DNA from: Pararhizobium_B sp963838155
GTDB lineage: Bacteria > Pseudomonadota > Alphaproteobacteria > Rhizobiales > Rhizobiaceae
Reading direction: 5' to 3'
Assembly: GCA_963838155.1 (NCBI GenBank)
Contig: CAWIQE010000038.1
Span: 124,001-188,000, forward strand
Length of the DNA stretch: 64,000 nt
The notes under the pieces were generated by a model. It was not told where the DNA came from and searched no databases. It saw only the letters and a program-made list of their open reading frames with translations. Shown piece by piece: positions 42,184-51,099 of this stretch (positions are counted from its first letter, which is position 1; each line of letters opens with the position of its first letter). The position numbers and the translations under genes were made by a program.

Positions 42184-43155
42184 CTATTTCGCCAGCGACT
42201 GGATCTGATCGATCAGCTTCTGGCCGCCGTCGACCTGCTTGCCGTATTCCTCGTAGATCGGCTTGGACGCGTCGATGAAGGCCTGCTTGTCCGGCTCGTT
42301 GACCTTGACTCCCGCCTTCTTGACGACGTCGATCAGGCTGTTGTCCATCTCCGCCGACTTCTTGTAGGCGAAGTCGCTGGCCGACTTGGCGCATTCCGAG
42401 ACGGTCGACTTGATGTCGTCCGGCCACTTCTTCCACTGGTTGACCGAGGTCACCAGATAGGCCGGCGAATAGACGTGGCCGGTCATGGACAGGTACTTCT
42501 GCACCTCCTGGAACTTGCCGGACACGATCTGCGCCAGCGGGTTCTCCTGGCCGTCGATGACGCCGGTCTTCAAGGCGGTGAAGACTTCCGAGAAGGCCAT
42601 CGGCGTCGGGTTTGCGCCGTAGCTGCGGAACATCTTGACGCGCCATTCGCCCTTCGGCGTGCGCAGCTTGATGCCCTTGAGGTCCGCCGGCTTGTTGATC
42701 GGCCGGACGTTGTTGGTGATCTGCCGGAAGCCGTTCTCCCAGAAGCCGAGCAGCTCGTAGCCCTTCTTCTGCGCCGCATCGACGAAGACGTTGCCCATCT
42801 GGTCGCGGACCTTGCGCATGTGGTCGCGGTCCTTGATCAGATAGGGCATCTCGAAGACGCCGAAGGTCGGGGACACCGAACTCATGATCGACGAGGGGAT
42901 CGAGAAGGCGATCTGGCCGAGCTTGAGCTTCTGCAGCATCGTCTCGTCGTTGCCGAGCTGCGACGAGCCGTAGACCTCGACCTTGGCCTTGTCGCCGAAC
43001 TTGCCGTTGGCGCATTCGGCGAAGTTGTTCGCGGTCGCCTCGTAGAGGGAACCCGGGTCGGCGACGTGACCGAGCTTCAGGACCGTCTGTGCGTTGGCCC
43101 CCGTGGCGCCGGCCGCGATCAGTGCGAGGCCTGACAGGAATGCCTTGGTTTTCAT
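42184..43155 (-). CDS. TRAP transporter substrate-binding protein (DctP type)
   Basis: Periplasmic binding protein of 323 residues with Sec signal MKTKAFLSGLALIAAGATGANAQ. DctP-family segments include LKLGHVADPGSLYEATANNFAE, the conserved Arg region GIKLRTPKGEWRVKMFRSYGANPTPMAFSEVFTAL, and DGQENPLAQIVSGKFQEVQKYLSMTGH. The conserved Arg binds the carboxylate of an organic acid. It follows the aminotransferase gene by 96 bp and precedes DctQ. Confidence 0.95.
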   Translation of the reverse strand: MKTKAFLSGLALIAAGATGANAQTVLKLGHVADPGSLYEATANNFAECANGKFGDKAKVEVYGSSQLGNDETMLQKLKLGQIAFSIPSSIMSSVSPTFGVFEMPYLIKDRDHMRKVRDQMGNVFVDAAQKKGYELLGFWENGFRQITNNVRPINKPADLKGIKLRTPKGEWRVKMFRSYGANPTPMAFSEVFTALKTGVIDGQENPLAQIVSGKFQEVQKYLSMTGHVYSPAYLVTSVNQWKKWPDDIKSTVSECAKSASDFAYKKSAEMDNSLIDVVKKAGVKVNEPDKQAFIDASKPIYEEYGKQVDGGQKLIDQIQSLAK

Positions 43156-43251
43156 CGTACTTTCCTCCCAATTCGAACCGGAGCCGATGGCGATCCTCTC
43201 CGGCGGGTTCAGCGGGCGGCCGTCGGCCGCTCGCGGGGCCCTTCCGGCCGG

Positions 43252-44415
43252 TCAGCCGGAAAGGACGTCCATGGCGGCGCCCACGCCGCCCTTGGCGTGC
43301 GGCACCTTCGCGATCCCGAGACCCATCTCCACCCCTCCCAGCGTGCCGATGAGCGTCAGGTCGTTGAAATCGCCCAGGTGACCGATGCGGAACACCGTCC
43401 CGGCCAACTTGCCGAGACCCGCGCCGAGCGACATGTTGAAATGGTCGAGCACCGCGGCCCGGAACCGGTCCGCGTCGTGGCCCTCCGGCATGACGACGGC
43501 CGTCAGCGATCCCGAGTGCTGGTCCGCATCGGCGCAGAGCACCTCCAGCCCCCAGGCCTCGACCGCCGCGCGCGTGGCCCGGGCATGACGCTGGTGCCGG
43601 GCGAAGACGTGGTCGAGCCCCTCCTCGTGCAGCATGTCGATGGCCGTATCCAGCCCGTAGAGAAGGTTCGTCGCCGGCGTGTAGGGAAAGAAGCCGTTGG
43701 TGTTGACCGACAGCATCTCCTCCCAGCCCCAGTAGGACTTCGGCAGCCGGGCGTTCTTGCTCGCCGCCAGCGCCTTGTCGGAGACGGCGTTGAAGGAGAG
43801 GCCCGGCGGCAGCATCAGCCCCTTCTGCGACCCGGCGACGGTCACGTCGACGCCCCAGGCGTCGTGCCGGTAGTCGATCGAGCCGAGCGAGGAGATCGTA
43901 TCGACGAGAAAGAGCGCCGGATGGCCCGCGCCGTCGATGGCCTTCCGGATGTCCGCGATCGGCGCGACGCATCCCGTCGACGTCTCGTTGTGGACGACGC
44001 AGACGGCCTTGATCTCGTGGCCGGCGTCCTCTTCCAGCCTTGCGCGGATGGCCTGCGGATCCGCCGCGTGCCGCCAGTCGCCCGAGATGAACTCGGTCCT
44101 GAGACCGAGCTTCTCGGCGAGCTTCTTCCACAGCGATGCGAACTGGCCGCTCTCGTACATCAGCACCAGGTCGCCCGGCGACAGCGTGTTGACGAGCGCC
44201 GCCTCCCACGCCCCGGTCCCCGATGCCGGATAGATGACGACCGGGCTTTCCGTCTGGAAGATCGTGCGGATGCGCGTCAGGACCCGTTTCCCGAGCGCCT
44301 GGAACTCCGGCCCCCGGTGGTCGATCGTCGGCATGTCCATGGCGCGCAGGACGCGATCGGGAACGTTGGTCGGTCCCGGAATTTGCAGAAAGTGCCGGCC
44401 GGGCATGGTGTTCAC
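43252..44415 (-). CDS. Class V aminotransferase, serine-glyoxylate type
   Basis: A 387-residue PLP enzyme of the alanine/serine-glyoxylate aminotransferase group. The start FLQIPGPTNVPDRVLRAMD is typical; the PLP lysine is in VAGSQKGLMLPPGLS near residue 200; HNETSTGCVAPI marks the phosphate-binding region. It would convert serine and glyoxylate to hydroxypyruvate and glycine, or use a related oxoacid. It is first in the TRAP/MatB operon and divergent from the FAD/Fe-S hydroxyacid dehydrogenase, whose 2-oxoacid product might be its acceptor (inference). Confidence 0.92.
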   Translation of the reverse strand: MNTMPGRHFLQIPGPTNVPDRVLRAMDMPTIDHRGPEFQALGKRVLTRIRTIFQTESPVVIYPASGTGAWEAALVNTLSPGDLVLMYESGQFASLWKKLAEKLGLRTEFISGDWRHAADPQAIRARLEEDAGHEIKAVCVVHNETSTGCVAPIADIRKAIDGAGHPALFLVDTISSLGSIDYRHDAWGVDVTVAGSQKGLMLPPGLSFNAVSDKALAASKNARLPKSYWGWEEMLSVNTNGFFPYTPATNLLYGLDTAIDMLHEEGLDHVFARHQRHARATRAAVEAWGLEVLCADADQHSGSLTAVVMPEGHDADRFRAAVLDHFNMSLGAGLGKLAGTVFRIGHLGDFNDLTLIGTLGGVEMGLGIAKVPHAKGGVGAAMDVLSG

Positions 44416-44516
44416 GGGGCTTTCCTCCTTGGCGGGGGCCTCTTCCTCCGCCCCCGGGGGCGCGGAAGGAGCGGCCCGGACGGGCGGTGATCGCCTTCTT
44501 GATTTGCAATTGAATT

Positions 44517-44526
44517 ATGAATTCAT
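44517..44526. promoter_or_regulatory. Candidate GntR/FCD operator in the divergent region
   Basis: ATGAATTCAT is a perfect 10-bp palindrome within an AT-rich, nearly symmetric 20-bp stretch in an otherwise GC-rich region between the aminotransferase and the FAD/Fe-S oxidase. It is a reasonable site for the FCD regulator encoded at 47542-48264. Confidence 0.45.
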
Positions 44527-44576
44527 TATTCCTGTCAAGCCTGAGACGGACATTTCGAGAGAAACCGGCGGTTCCC

Positions 44577-47531
44577 ATGACTGAGACGTCCCGGCCCGGT
44601 CTCCAGCGTCGGCTGGAGCGAGAAGTGAAGGGCGAGGTGCGGTTCGACCGCTTCACCCGCGGGCGATACGCGACGGATGCGTCGATCTACCAGATGATGC
44701 CGCTCGGCGTCGTGGTGCCGGCCTCCGCCGACGACATCGCCGCCGCGCTAGCGGCCGCCCGCGCGGAAGGGGTCTCCGTCACCATGCGCGGCGGCGGCAC
44801 CTCCCAGTCCGGCCAGACGGTGGGCTCCGGCCTTGTCGTCGACACCTCCAGGCACCTCGACCGGCTGGTCGAGCTCGACGTCGAGGGCCGGCGGGCGATC
44901 GTCGAGCCCGGCATCGTCCTCGACGACCTGAACCGGCTCCTCAAGCCGCACGGCCTGTGGTTCCCCGTCGACGTCTCCACCGCCTCCCGCGCGACGATCG
45001 GCGGCATGGCCGCCAACAATTCCTGCGGGTCCCGCTCGCTCCGCTACGGCACGATGCGCGACAACACCCTGGCGATCGAGGCGATCCTCGCCGACGGGAC
45101 GCGCTGCCGCTTCGCCGCGCCCGGCGACGCCGACGGCCCGCCGGAGACACTGATCGCAAGCCTCCTGGACCTCGGCCGCCGCGAGGCCGACGAGATCGCC
45201 GCCCGGTTTCCGAAGGTCCAGCGCCGGGTCGGCGGCTACAACCTCGATGCCCTCGTGCCGGAGGCCGGCCCCGTCAATCTCTCCCACCTCCTCGTCGGCT
45301 CGGAAGGCACGCTCGCGCTCTCGACGGCCATCGAGATCCGGCTCTGGCCGCTGCCGCCGGCCCGCAAGATGCTCGGCGTCTGCCATTTCCCCACCTTCCG
45401 GTCCGCGATGGAGGCGGCCCGCCACATCGTCGCCCTCGGGCCCACCTCGGTCGAACTGATCGACGCAACGATGATCGCGCTCGCCCGCGACATCGACATG
45501 TACCGCCCGACGCTCGAGGCCTTCGTGCGCGGCGACCCGCAGGCGCTCCTCGTCACCGAATTCGCCGACGATCCCGAGGAGAACGAGCGCAAGATCGCCG
45601 CGCTCGAGGCGACCATGGGCGACCTCGGCTACGCCTTCGACAGAAAGGACGGCAAGCGGGAAGGCGGCGTGGTGCGCGTCGGCGACCCGGACCTGCAGAC
45701 CGCCATCGCCGAGCTGCGCGCCGGCGGGCTCAACATCATGATGTCGATGCGCACGGAGGGAAAGCCGGTCTCCTTCGTCGAGGACTGCGCGGTGCCGCTC
45801 GAGCACCTTGCCGACTACACCGACCGGCTGACGGCGATCTTCGAGAAGCACGGCACGCGCGGCACATGGTACGCCCACGCCTCCGTCGGCTGCCTGCACG
45901 TGCGCCCCGTCCTCAACATGAAGCTCGACAAGGACGCCCGGACGATGCGCGCCATCGCCGAGGAAGCCTTCGCCATGGTGCGCGAATACAAGGGGTCGCA
46001 CTCCGGCGAGCACGGCGACGGCCTCGTGCGGTCGGAGTTCCACGAGACGATGTTCGGTTCGCGCATCGCCCGCGCCTTCGAGGAGGTCAAGCGGCTCTTC
46101 GACCCGGACAACGTCCTGAACCCGGGCAAGATCGTCCATCCCTCGCGCATGGACGACCGGACGCTGTTCCGCTACCCGCCGGGCTACCGGGCGATCGACG
46201 TGAAGACCGGCTTCGACTGGTCGGCATGGCCCGGCGCGTCGGGCGGCTTCCAGGGAGCCGTCGAGATGTGCAACAACAACGGCGCCTGCCGCAAGCACGC
46301 CGGGGGCACCATGTGCCCGAGCTACCGCGCGACGCGCGACGAACGCGACGTCACCCGCGGGCGCGCGAACAGCCTGCGCCTCGCGCTGACCGGCCAGCTC
46401 GGTCCCGATGCCCTCGTTTCCGACGCGATGATGGAGACCCTGAAGCTCTGCGTCTCCTGCAAGGCCTGCCGCCGGGAATGCCCGACCGGGGTCGACATGG
46501 CGAAGATGAAGACCGAGGTGCTCTACCAGCGGAACAGGAAGACCGGGCTCGGCCGGCGGGAGAGGCTGATCTCGGACCTGCCGCACCACGCGCCCCTGAT
46601 CGCGCGGCTCGGGCCGCTGGTCGGCATGGTGAACGCCCTTCCGCCGCTGCGCGGCCTGTCGGAACGCCTGACCGGCCTTTCGCGACGGCGCTCGCTGCCC
46701 CGCATTTCGGGCCGGCCCTTCCGCGACCGCGAGGCGAAGGGCGCCCCCGGCGCCGGGAAAGGCACGGTCCTCCTGTTCGCCGACACCTTCGGGCGCTGGT
46801 TCGAGCCGCAGACGCTGCGCTCGGCCGTCAGGGTGCTTTCGGCCGGCGGATACGCCGTCGAGCCCGCCCAGGCGACGGACGACGGCCGCCCGCTGTGCTG
46901 CGGCCGCACCTTCCTCGCCGCCGGCCGCATCGACGAGGCGCGGGAGGAGGCCCGCCGCACCCTCCAGGCCGTGCTGCCGCGAATCCGGGAAGGCGCCGTC
47001 CTCGTCGGCCTCGAACCCTCCTGCCTCCTGACCATGCGCGACGAGTTCCTGTCGCTGCTTCCGGGGGAGGACGCCCGCCTCCTGTCCCGGCAGGCGCTGC
47101 TCATGGAGGAATTCCTCATGCGCGAGCAGGAGCGCGGCACGCTCGAACTCGCCCTGCAGCCGGTCGAAGGCAGCGCACTCCTTCACGGCCACTGCCACCA
47201 GAAATCCTTCGGCGCCGTCAAGGCGGTGGAGAACGCGCTGAAGCTCGTTCCGGGCCTCGCCGTGGAGACGGTCGATTCCGGCTGCTGCGGCATGGCGGGG
47301 GCATTCGGCTACGATCCCGAGACGATCGACGTCTCCTTCCGGATGGGCGAGATGTCGCTGCTGCCGGCCGTGCGCGCCAGCGCCGCCGATACCGTCGTCG
47401 TGGCCGACGGAACGTCCTGCCGGCACCAGATCGCCGACGGCACCGGCCGGACGGCGCGCCATGCCGTGGAAGTTCTGGCCGGCGCGTTGCATAATCGAAA
47501 GCGGGAGACCGGGCCACGACCCGGCTCATGA
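44577..47531 (+). CDS. FAD-binding and 4Fe-4S 2-hydroxyacid dehydrogenase (YdiJ-like)
   Basis: A 984-residue multidomain enzyme. Residues about 45-230 are an FAD-binding type 4 domain (MRGGGTSQSGQTVG), 240-520 the FAD-oxidase C-terminal domain (HSGEHGDGLVRSEF), then cysteine motifs CNNNGACRKHAGGTMCPSY from residue 565 and CVSCKACRRECP with Cys 625, 628, 631, 635 for Fe-S clusters, and a terminal CCG domain (HCHQKSF, DSGCCGMAGAFGYD). It fuses what are GlcD-, GlcE/F-like pieces in glycolate oxidase; family members oxidise D-lactate or D-2-hydroxyglutarate. The ATG at 44577 gives the usual N-terminus. Confidence 0.92.
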   Translation: MTETSRPGLQRRLEREVKGEVRFDRFTRGRYATDASIYQMMPLGVVVPASADDIAAALAAARAEGVSVTMRGGGTSQSGQTVGSGLVVDTSRHLDRLVELDVEGRRAIVEPGIVLDDLNRLLKPHGLWFPVDVSTASRATIGGMAANNSCGSRSLRYGTMRDNTLAIEAILADGTRCRFAAPGDADGPPETLIASLLDLGRREADEIAARFPKVQRRVGGYNLDALVPEAGPVNLSHLLVGSEGTLALSTAIEIRLWPLPPARKMLGVCHFPTFRSAMEAARHIVALGPTSVELIDATMIALARDIDMYRPTLEAFVRGDPQALLVTEFADDPEENERKIAALEATMGDLGYAFDRKDGKREGGVVRVGDPDLQTAIAELRAGGLNIMMSMRTEGKPVSFVEDCAVPLEHLADYTDRLTAIFEKHGTRGTWYAHASVGCLHVRPVLNMKLDKDARTMRAIAEEAFAMVREYKGSHSGEHGDGLVRSEFHETMFGSRIARAFEEVKRLFDPDNVLNPGKIVHPSRMDDRTLFRYPPGYRAIDVKTGFDWSAWPGASGGFQGAVEMCNNNGACRKHAGGTMCPSYRATRDERDVTRGRANSLRLALTGQLGPDALVSDAMMETLKLCVSCKACRRECPTGVDMAKMKTEVLYQRNRKTGLGRRERLISDLPHHAPLIARLGPLVGMVNALPPLRGLSERLTGLSRRRSLPRISGRPFRDREAKGAPGAGKGTVLLFADTFGRWFEPQTLRSAVRVLSAGGYAVEPAQATDDGRPLCCGRTFLAAGRIDEAREEARRTLQAVLPRIREGAVLVGLEPSCLLTMRDEFLSLLPGEDARLLSRQALLMEEFLMREQERGTLELALQPVEGSALLHGHCHQKSFGAVKAVENALKLVPGLAVETVDSGCCGMAGAFGYDPETIDVSFRMGEMSLLPAVRASAADTVVVADGTSCRHQIADGTGRTARHAVEVLAGALHNRKRETGPRPGS

Positions 47532-47541
47532 GGACGAGACG

Positions 47542-48264
47542 ATGACGATGGACGGGGCTGTGAGAATCGAATCGCTCGCGAGGCCGGCACTGGCGGTGGA
47601 GCTGACCGACCGCCTGCGAAGCATGATCCTCGAAGGCGAGCTCGGGGCCGGGCAAAAGATCCCCGAACGGATGCTGACGGAACGCTTCGGCGTCTCGCGC
47701 ACGCCCGTCCGGGAGGCCGTCAAGGTGCTCGCCGCCGAGGGCCTCGTCCTCCTCGTGCAGAACCGCGGGGCCGTGGTCGCCGAACTGACCGTCTCCGAAC
47801 TCGAGGAGGTGTTTCCCGTGATCGCCGCGCTCGAAGGCGTCGCCGGCGAGCTTGCCTGCCTCAACGCCGACGACGACGAGATCGCCGAAATCCGGCGCAT
47901 GAACGACGAAATGCACCGCGCGTTCGACGCGGGCGACCGTCCGCTCTATTTCACCCTGAACCAGCGCATCCATTCCGCCATCCTGGCGGCCGCCCGCAAC
48001 GCGACGCTCTCGAACCAGCACCAGATCGTCGCGCGGCGCGCCAACAGGGCACGCTACCAGGCCAACCTGACCCGCAGCCGGTGGCGTCAGGCGCTGGCCG
48101 AGCACGATGCCATCATCGAGGCGCTGGAGGCGAGGGACGCGGCGCGGCTCGGCACGCTCATGAAGGAGCATCTCGAGCACAAGCTCGAGTCGCTGAAGCC
48201 GCACATCGCCGGAAGCGGCGCCGTCGAGGGCGCCGCCGAAGCCGATCGGAAACAATCCGGATGA
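47542..48264 (+). CDS. GntR-family regulator with FCD domain
   Basis: A 240-residue FadR-subfamily regulator. The winged helix reads KIPERMLTERFGVSRTPVREAVKVLAAEGLV; the FCD domain contains the His and Asp residues expected to bind metal (FTLNQRIHSAILAAARN, AEHDAIIEAL). GAGGACGAGA lies before the ATG at 47542, 10 bp after the oxidase stop. It probably regulates this oxidase/aldehyde-dehydrogenase unit and perhaps the divergent TRAP operon; the ligand should be a hydroxy- or dicarboxylic acid (inference). Confidence 0.92.
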   Translation: MTMDGAVRIESLARPALAVELTDRLRSMILEGELGAGQKIPERMLTERFGVSRTPVREAVKVLAAEGLVLLVQNRGAVVAELTVSELEEVFPVIAALEGVAGELACLNADDDEIAEIRRMNDEMHRAFDAGDRPLYFTLNQRIHSAILAAARNATLSNQHQIVARRANRARYQANLTRSRWRQALAEHDAIIEALEARDAARLGTLMKEHLEHKLESLKPHIAGSGAVEGAAEADRKQSG

Positions 48265-48316
48265 CGCGGCCGTTGGGCAGCGGAGATCCGGGACACGAAA
48301 CGAAGGAGGCTCAATA

Positions 48317-49825
48317 ATGTACGAACCCCATGGCAAGCACCTCATCGCCGGCGAGTGGATCGCCACCGAGAAGACGTTCCGCTCCGAGCCGGCGCATGGC
48401 GACGCCCACGATTTCTCCGTCGGCACCGTCGATCTCGTCGACCGGGCCTGCGAGGCCGCCGAGGAGGCGTTCTGGACCTACGGCTATTCGAGCCGGGAGG
48501 AGCGCGCCGCCTTCCTCGAGGCCATAGCCGACGAGATCGAGTCGCGCGGCGCCGACATCACCGCCATCGGCACCTCGGAGACCGGGCTGCCGGCCGGACG
48601 GCTCGACGGCGAACGCGGCCGCACGACCGGCCAGCTGCGCCTCTTCGCCGACCACATCCGCAAGGGCGACTATCTGGACCGCCGGCACGATGCCGCCCAG
48701 CCCGACCGCAAGCCGGCGCCGCGTCCGGACCTGCGCGCCATGCAGCGTCCGATCGGCCCGGTCGCCGTCTTCGGCGCCTCCAACTTCCCCCTCGCCTTCT
48801 CGACCGCCGGCGGCGACACCGCGGCCGCGCTCGCGGCCGGCTGCCCGGTCGTGGTCAAGGGCCACTCCGCCCACCCCGGCACCGGCGAGATCGTCGCCGA
48901 GGCCATCCATGCCGCCGTATCGCGCTGCAAGATGCCGGCCGGCGTCTTCAGCCTGGTGCAGGGCGGCAACCGCGAGGTCGGCCAGGCGCTGGTCCAGCAT
49001 CCGCGCATCAAGGCGGTCGGCTTCACCGGCTCCCTCGGCGGAGGCCGCGCGCTCTACGATTTGTGCGCCGCCCGTCCCGAGCCGATCCCCTTCTTCGGTG
49101 AGCTCGGCTCCGTCAATCCGATGTTCCTCCTGCCGGAGGCGGTTGCCGCCCGCGGCGGCGAGATCGCCAAGGGCTGGGCCGGGTCGCTGTCGCTCGGAGC
49201 CGGCCAGTTCTGCACCAATCCCGGCATCGCGGTCGTCCGCGAGGACCAGGCCGACGCCATCGCCGAAGCCGCCGCCGCGGCGCTTTCCGACGTCGGCGAG
49301 CAGGTTATGCTGACCGACGGCATCGCCAGCGCCTACCGCAAGGGCCGCGACCGCATCGCCGGCGGGCACGGCGTGCGCGAGGTGCTCTCCTCGGTCTGCG
49401 ACATGCGCAACGCCACCCCCTATCTCTACCGGGTTTCGGGCGCCGACTGGCTGGCCAATTCCAAACTCGGCGAGGAGGTCTTCGGGCCGCTCGGCCTGAT
49501 CGTCACGGCGAAGGACGACGACGAGATGATCGAGATAGCCCGCAGCCTGGAAGGGCAGCTCACCTGCACGCTGCATCTCGACGACGGCGACGCCCGCCTC
49601 GGGCGGCAGCTCCTCGCCGTGCTCGAACGCAAGGCCGGCAGGGTGCTCGCGAACGGCTTCCCGACCGGGGTCGAGGTGTGCGATTCGATGGTCCACGGCG
49701 GCCCCTACCCGGCGTCGACGAATTTCGGCGCCACCTCGGTGGGCACGCTGTCGATCCGTCGCTTCCTGCGGCCGGTCTGCTACCAGAACATCCCGACGGC
49801 GCTGCTGCCCGAGGACCTCGCCTGA
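48317..49825 (+). CDS. Aldehyde dehydrogenase, alpha-ketoglutaric semialdehyde type
   Basis: A 502-residue NAD(P)-dependent aldehyde dehydrogenase. The catalytic Cys is in GAGQFCTNPGIAVV and the general-base Glu in FFGELGSVNPMF; VFGASNFPLAFSTAGGDTAAAL is typical of 2,5-dioxovalerate (alpha-ketoglutaric semialdehyde) dehydrogenases used in pentose, aldarate and hydroxyproline pathways. It follows the GntR gene by 52 bp on the same strand and faces the LtnD-like gene. Confidence 0.92.
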   Translation: MYEPHGKHLIAGEWIATEKTFRSEPAHGDAHDFSVGTVDLVDRACEAAEEAFWTYGYSSREERAAFLEAIADEIESRGADITAIGTSETGLPAGRLDGERGRTTGQLRLFADHIRKGDYLDRRHDAAQPDRKPAPRPDLRAMQRPIGPVAVFGASNFPLAFSTAGGDTAAALAAGCPVVVKGHSAHPGTGEIVAEAIHAAVSRCKMPAGVFSLVQGGNREVGQALVQHPRIKAVGFTGSLGGGRALYDLCAARPEPIPFFGELGSVNPMFLLPEAVAARGGEIAKGWAGSLSLGAGQFCTNPGIAVVREDQADAIAEAAAAALSDVGEQVMLTDGIASAYRKGRDRIAGGHGVREVLSSVCDMRNATPYLYRVSGADWLANSKLGEEVFGPLGLIVTAKDDDEMIEIARSLEGQLTCTLHLDDGDARLGRQLLAVLERKAGRVLANGFPTGVEVCDSMVHGGPYPASTNFGATSVGTLSIRRFLRPVCYQNIPTALLPEDLA

Positions 49826-49838
49826 GGCGACGCGGGCC

Positions 49839-50747
49839 TCACGTCTTCGCCTCCGGCAGCTCGATGCCGGCGTAGTTCCGGATCACGGCGGCGTCGTCCC
49901 TGCCGCCGTATCCGGCATTGCTCGCGTTGACGAACATGCTGTGGGCGAGCGCGGCGAGCGGCAGGGGAAACTTCAGCGCCCGGCCGGTCTCGCCGACGAG
50001 CCCCAGATCCTTGACGAAGATGTCGACGCTCGAGCGCGGCGTGTAGTCTCCCTCGATGACATGCGGCATGCGGTTTTCGAACATCCACGAATTGCCCGCC
50101 GCGTTGGTCACCACCTCGTACATCGTCTCCAGCGGAATGCCCGCCCGCGCCGCGAGCGCCATGGCCTCCGCCGCGACCGCGATGTGGACGCCCGCCAGCA
50201 GCTGGTGCACGATCTTGACGGTCGCGCCCTGGCCGATTTCCGTACCGATCTCGAAGACTTTCGCCGCGACGGCGTCCAGCACCGGCGCGAGCTTGGCGAA
50301 CGTCTCCGGTGCTCCGGCCGCCATGACGGTCATTTCCCCCGCCGCCGCCTTCACCGGGCCGCCTGAAACGGGCGCGTCGAGCATGTCCAGGCCGCGCTCG
50401 GCGAGGCGGCCGTGGATGTCGCGGGCGTCCGCCGCCGAGACGGTCGCCGACAGCATGACGGGCGTGCCGGGTTTCAGGTATTGCGCGATGCCCCGCTCCC
50501 CGAACAGCGCATCGCGGCATTGCCGCGCGTCGACCGTCAGCACCACCACGGCGTCGAGCCGTTCGGCGAACTCCGCCCCGTCCCGGCCGACGCCCGCCGC
50601 TCCCGCTTTCCCGAGGTCTTCGAGCGCATCCGCGCGCGGATCGATGCCGTAGGTGCCGAGACCCTTCGCGATGCAGGATTTCGCCGCCCCCATGCCCATC
50701 GATCCGAGACCGATGACGGCGACGTGGTAGTTTCGATCGCTGGCCAA
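49839..50747 (-). CDS. NAD-binding 2-hydroxyacid dehydrogenase of the 3-hydroxyisobutyrate family (L-threonate dehydrogenase-like)
   Basis: A 302-residue beta-hydroxyacid dehydrogenase. The Rossmann start is VAVIGLGSMGMGAA; the substrate-binding MLDAPVSGGPVKAAAGEMTVM and the catalytic lysine segment GQGATVKIVHQLLAGVHIAVAAEA are present. The TTG at 50747 is preceded by GGGAGAG and gives exactly the length of the E. coli YgbJ/LtnD protein; no better ATG exists. LtnD oxidises L-threonate; tartronate-semialdehyde reductase is the alternative. It lies tail to tail with the aldehyde dehydrogenase. Confidence 0.88.
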   Translation of the reverse strand: MASDRNYHVAVIGLGSMGMGAAKSCIAKGLGTYGIDPRADALEDLGKAGAAGVGRDGAEFAERLDAVVVLTVDARQCRDALFGERGIAQYLKPGTPVMLSATVSAADARDIHGRLAERGLDMLDAPVSGGPVKAAAGEMTVMAAGAPETFAKLAPVLDAVAAKVFEIGTEIGQGATVKIVHQLLAGVHIAVAAEAMALAARAGIPLETMYEVVTNAAGNSWMFENRMPHVIEGDYTPRSSVDIFVKDLGLVGETGRALKFPLPLAALAHSMFVNASNAGYGGRDDAAVIRNYAGIELPEAKT

Positions 50748-51099
50748 GACTTCTCTCCCTGTCGGTTGTTGCGGACGGCCGCTACGGGGAATCGGGCCGG
50801 TTCGCACGAGTCGCGATGCCGGCGTCCGTTTCCGCTCGGGCCGATTTGTAGACCGCCGATTTGTAGACCATTGTGCCCGTGCCGTCGAACGCGACGAAGC
50901 GTTGCAATGATCCCCGACCGGCGACAAATCACCGTCCCGAAGTTTCCGTATCCCGAGCGAACTTCCACGGCAGGTCGGCGTTTGCCCTAACTGCGCCACA
51001 TGCATTTGCCGAGGTGGACGCCGAAGGGGATCCGCTCCATTCGGACCCGCCCCGGCATCCGCCGTTCGCCCGCCCGAAACAGACAAACGGAAAGCTCAC
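50748..51099. promoter_or_regulatory. Divergent intergenic region with a 15-bp tandem repeat (352 bp, no gene)
   Basis: No gene is supported. A perfect tandem duplication of GCCGATTTGTAGACC occupies 50840-50854 and 50855-50869. Reading leftward each copy contains GGTCTAC, a half-site reminiscent of GntR-family operators, about 95-120 bp upstream of the LtnD-like gene. The right part precedes exoK. Confidence 0.5.
50840..50869. repeat. Perfect tandem repeat, 2 x 15 bp
   Basis: GCCGATTTGTAGACC occurs twice back to back without mismatch. Its position upstream of the LtnD-like gene suggests paired regulator sites. Confidence 0.7.
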
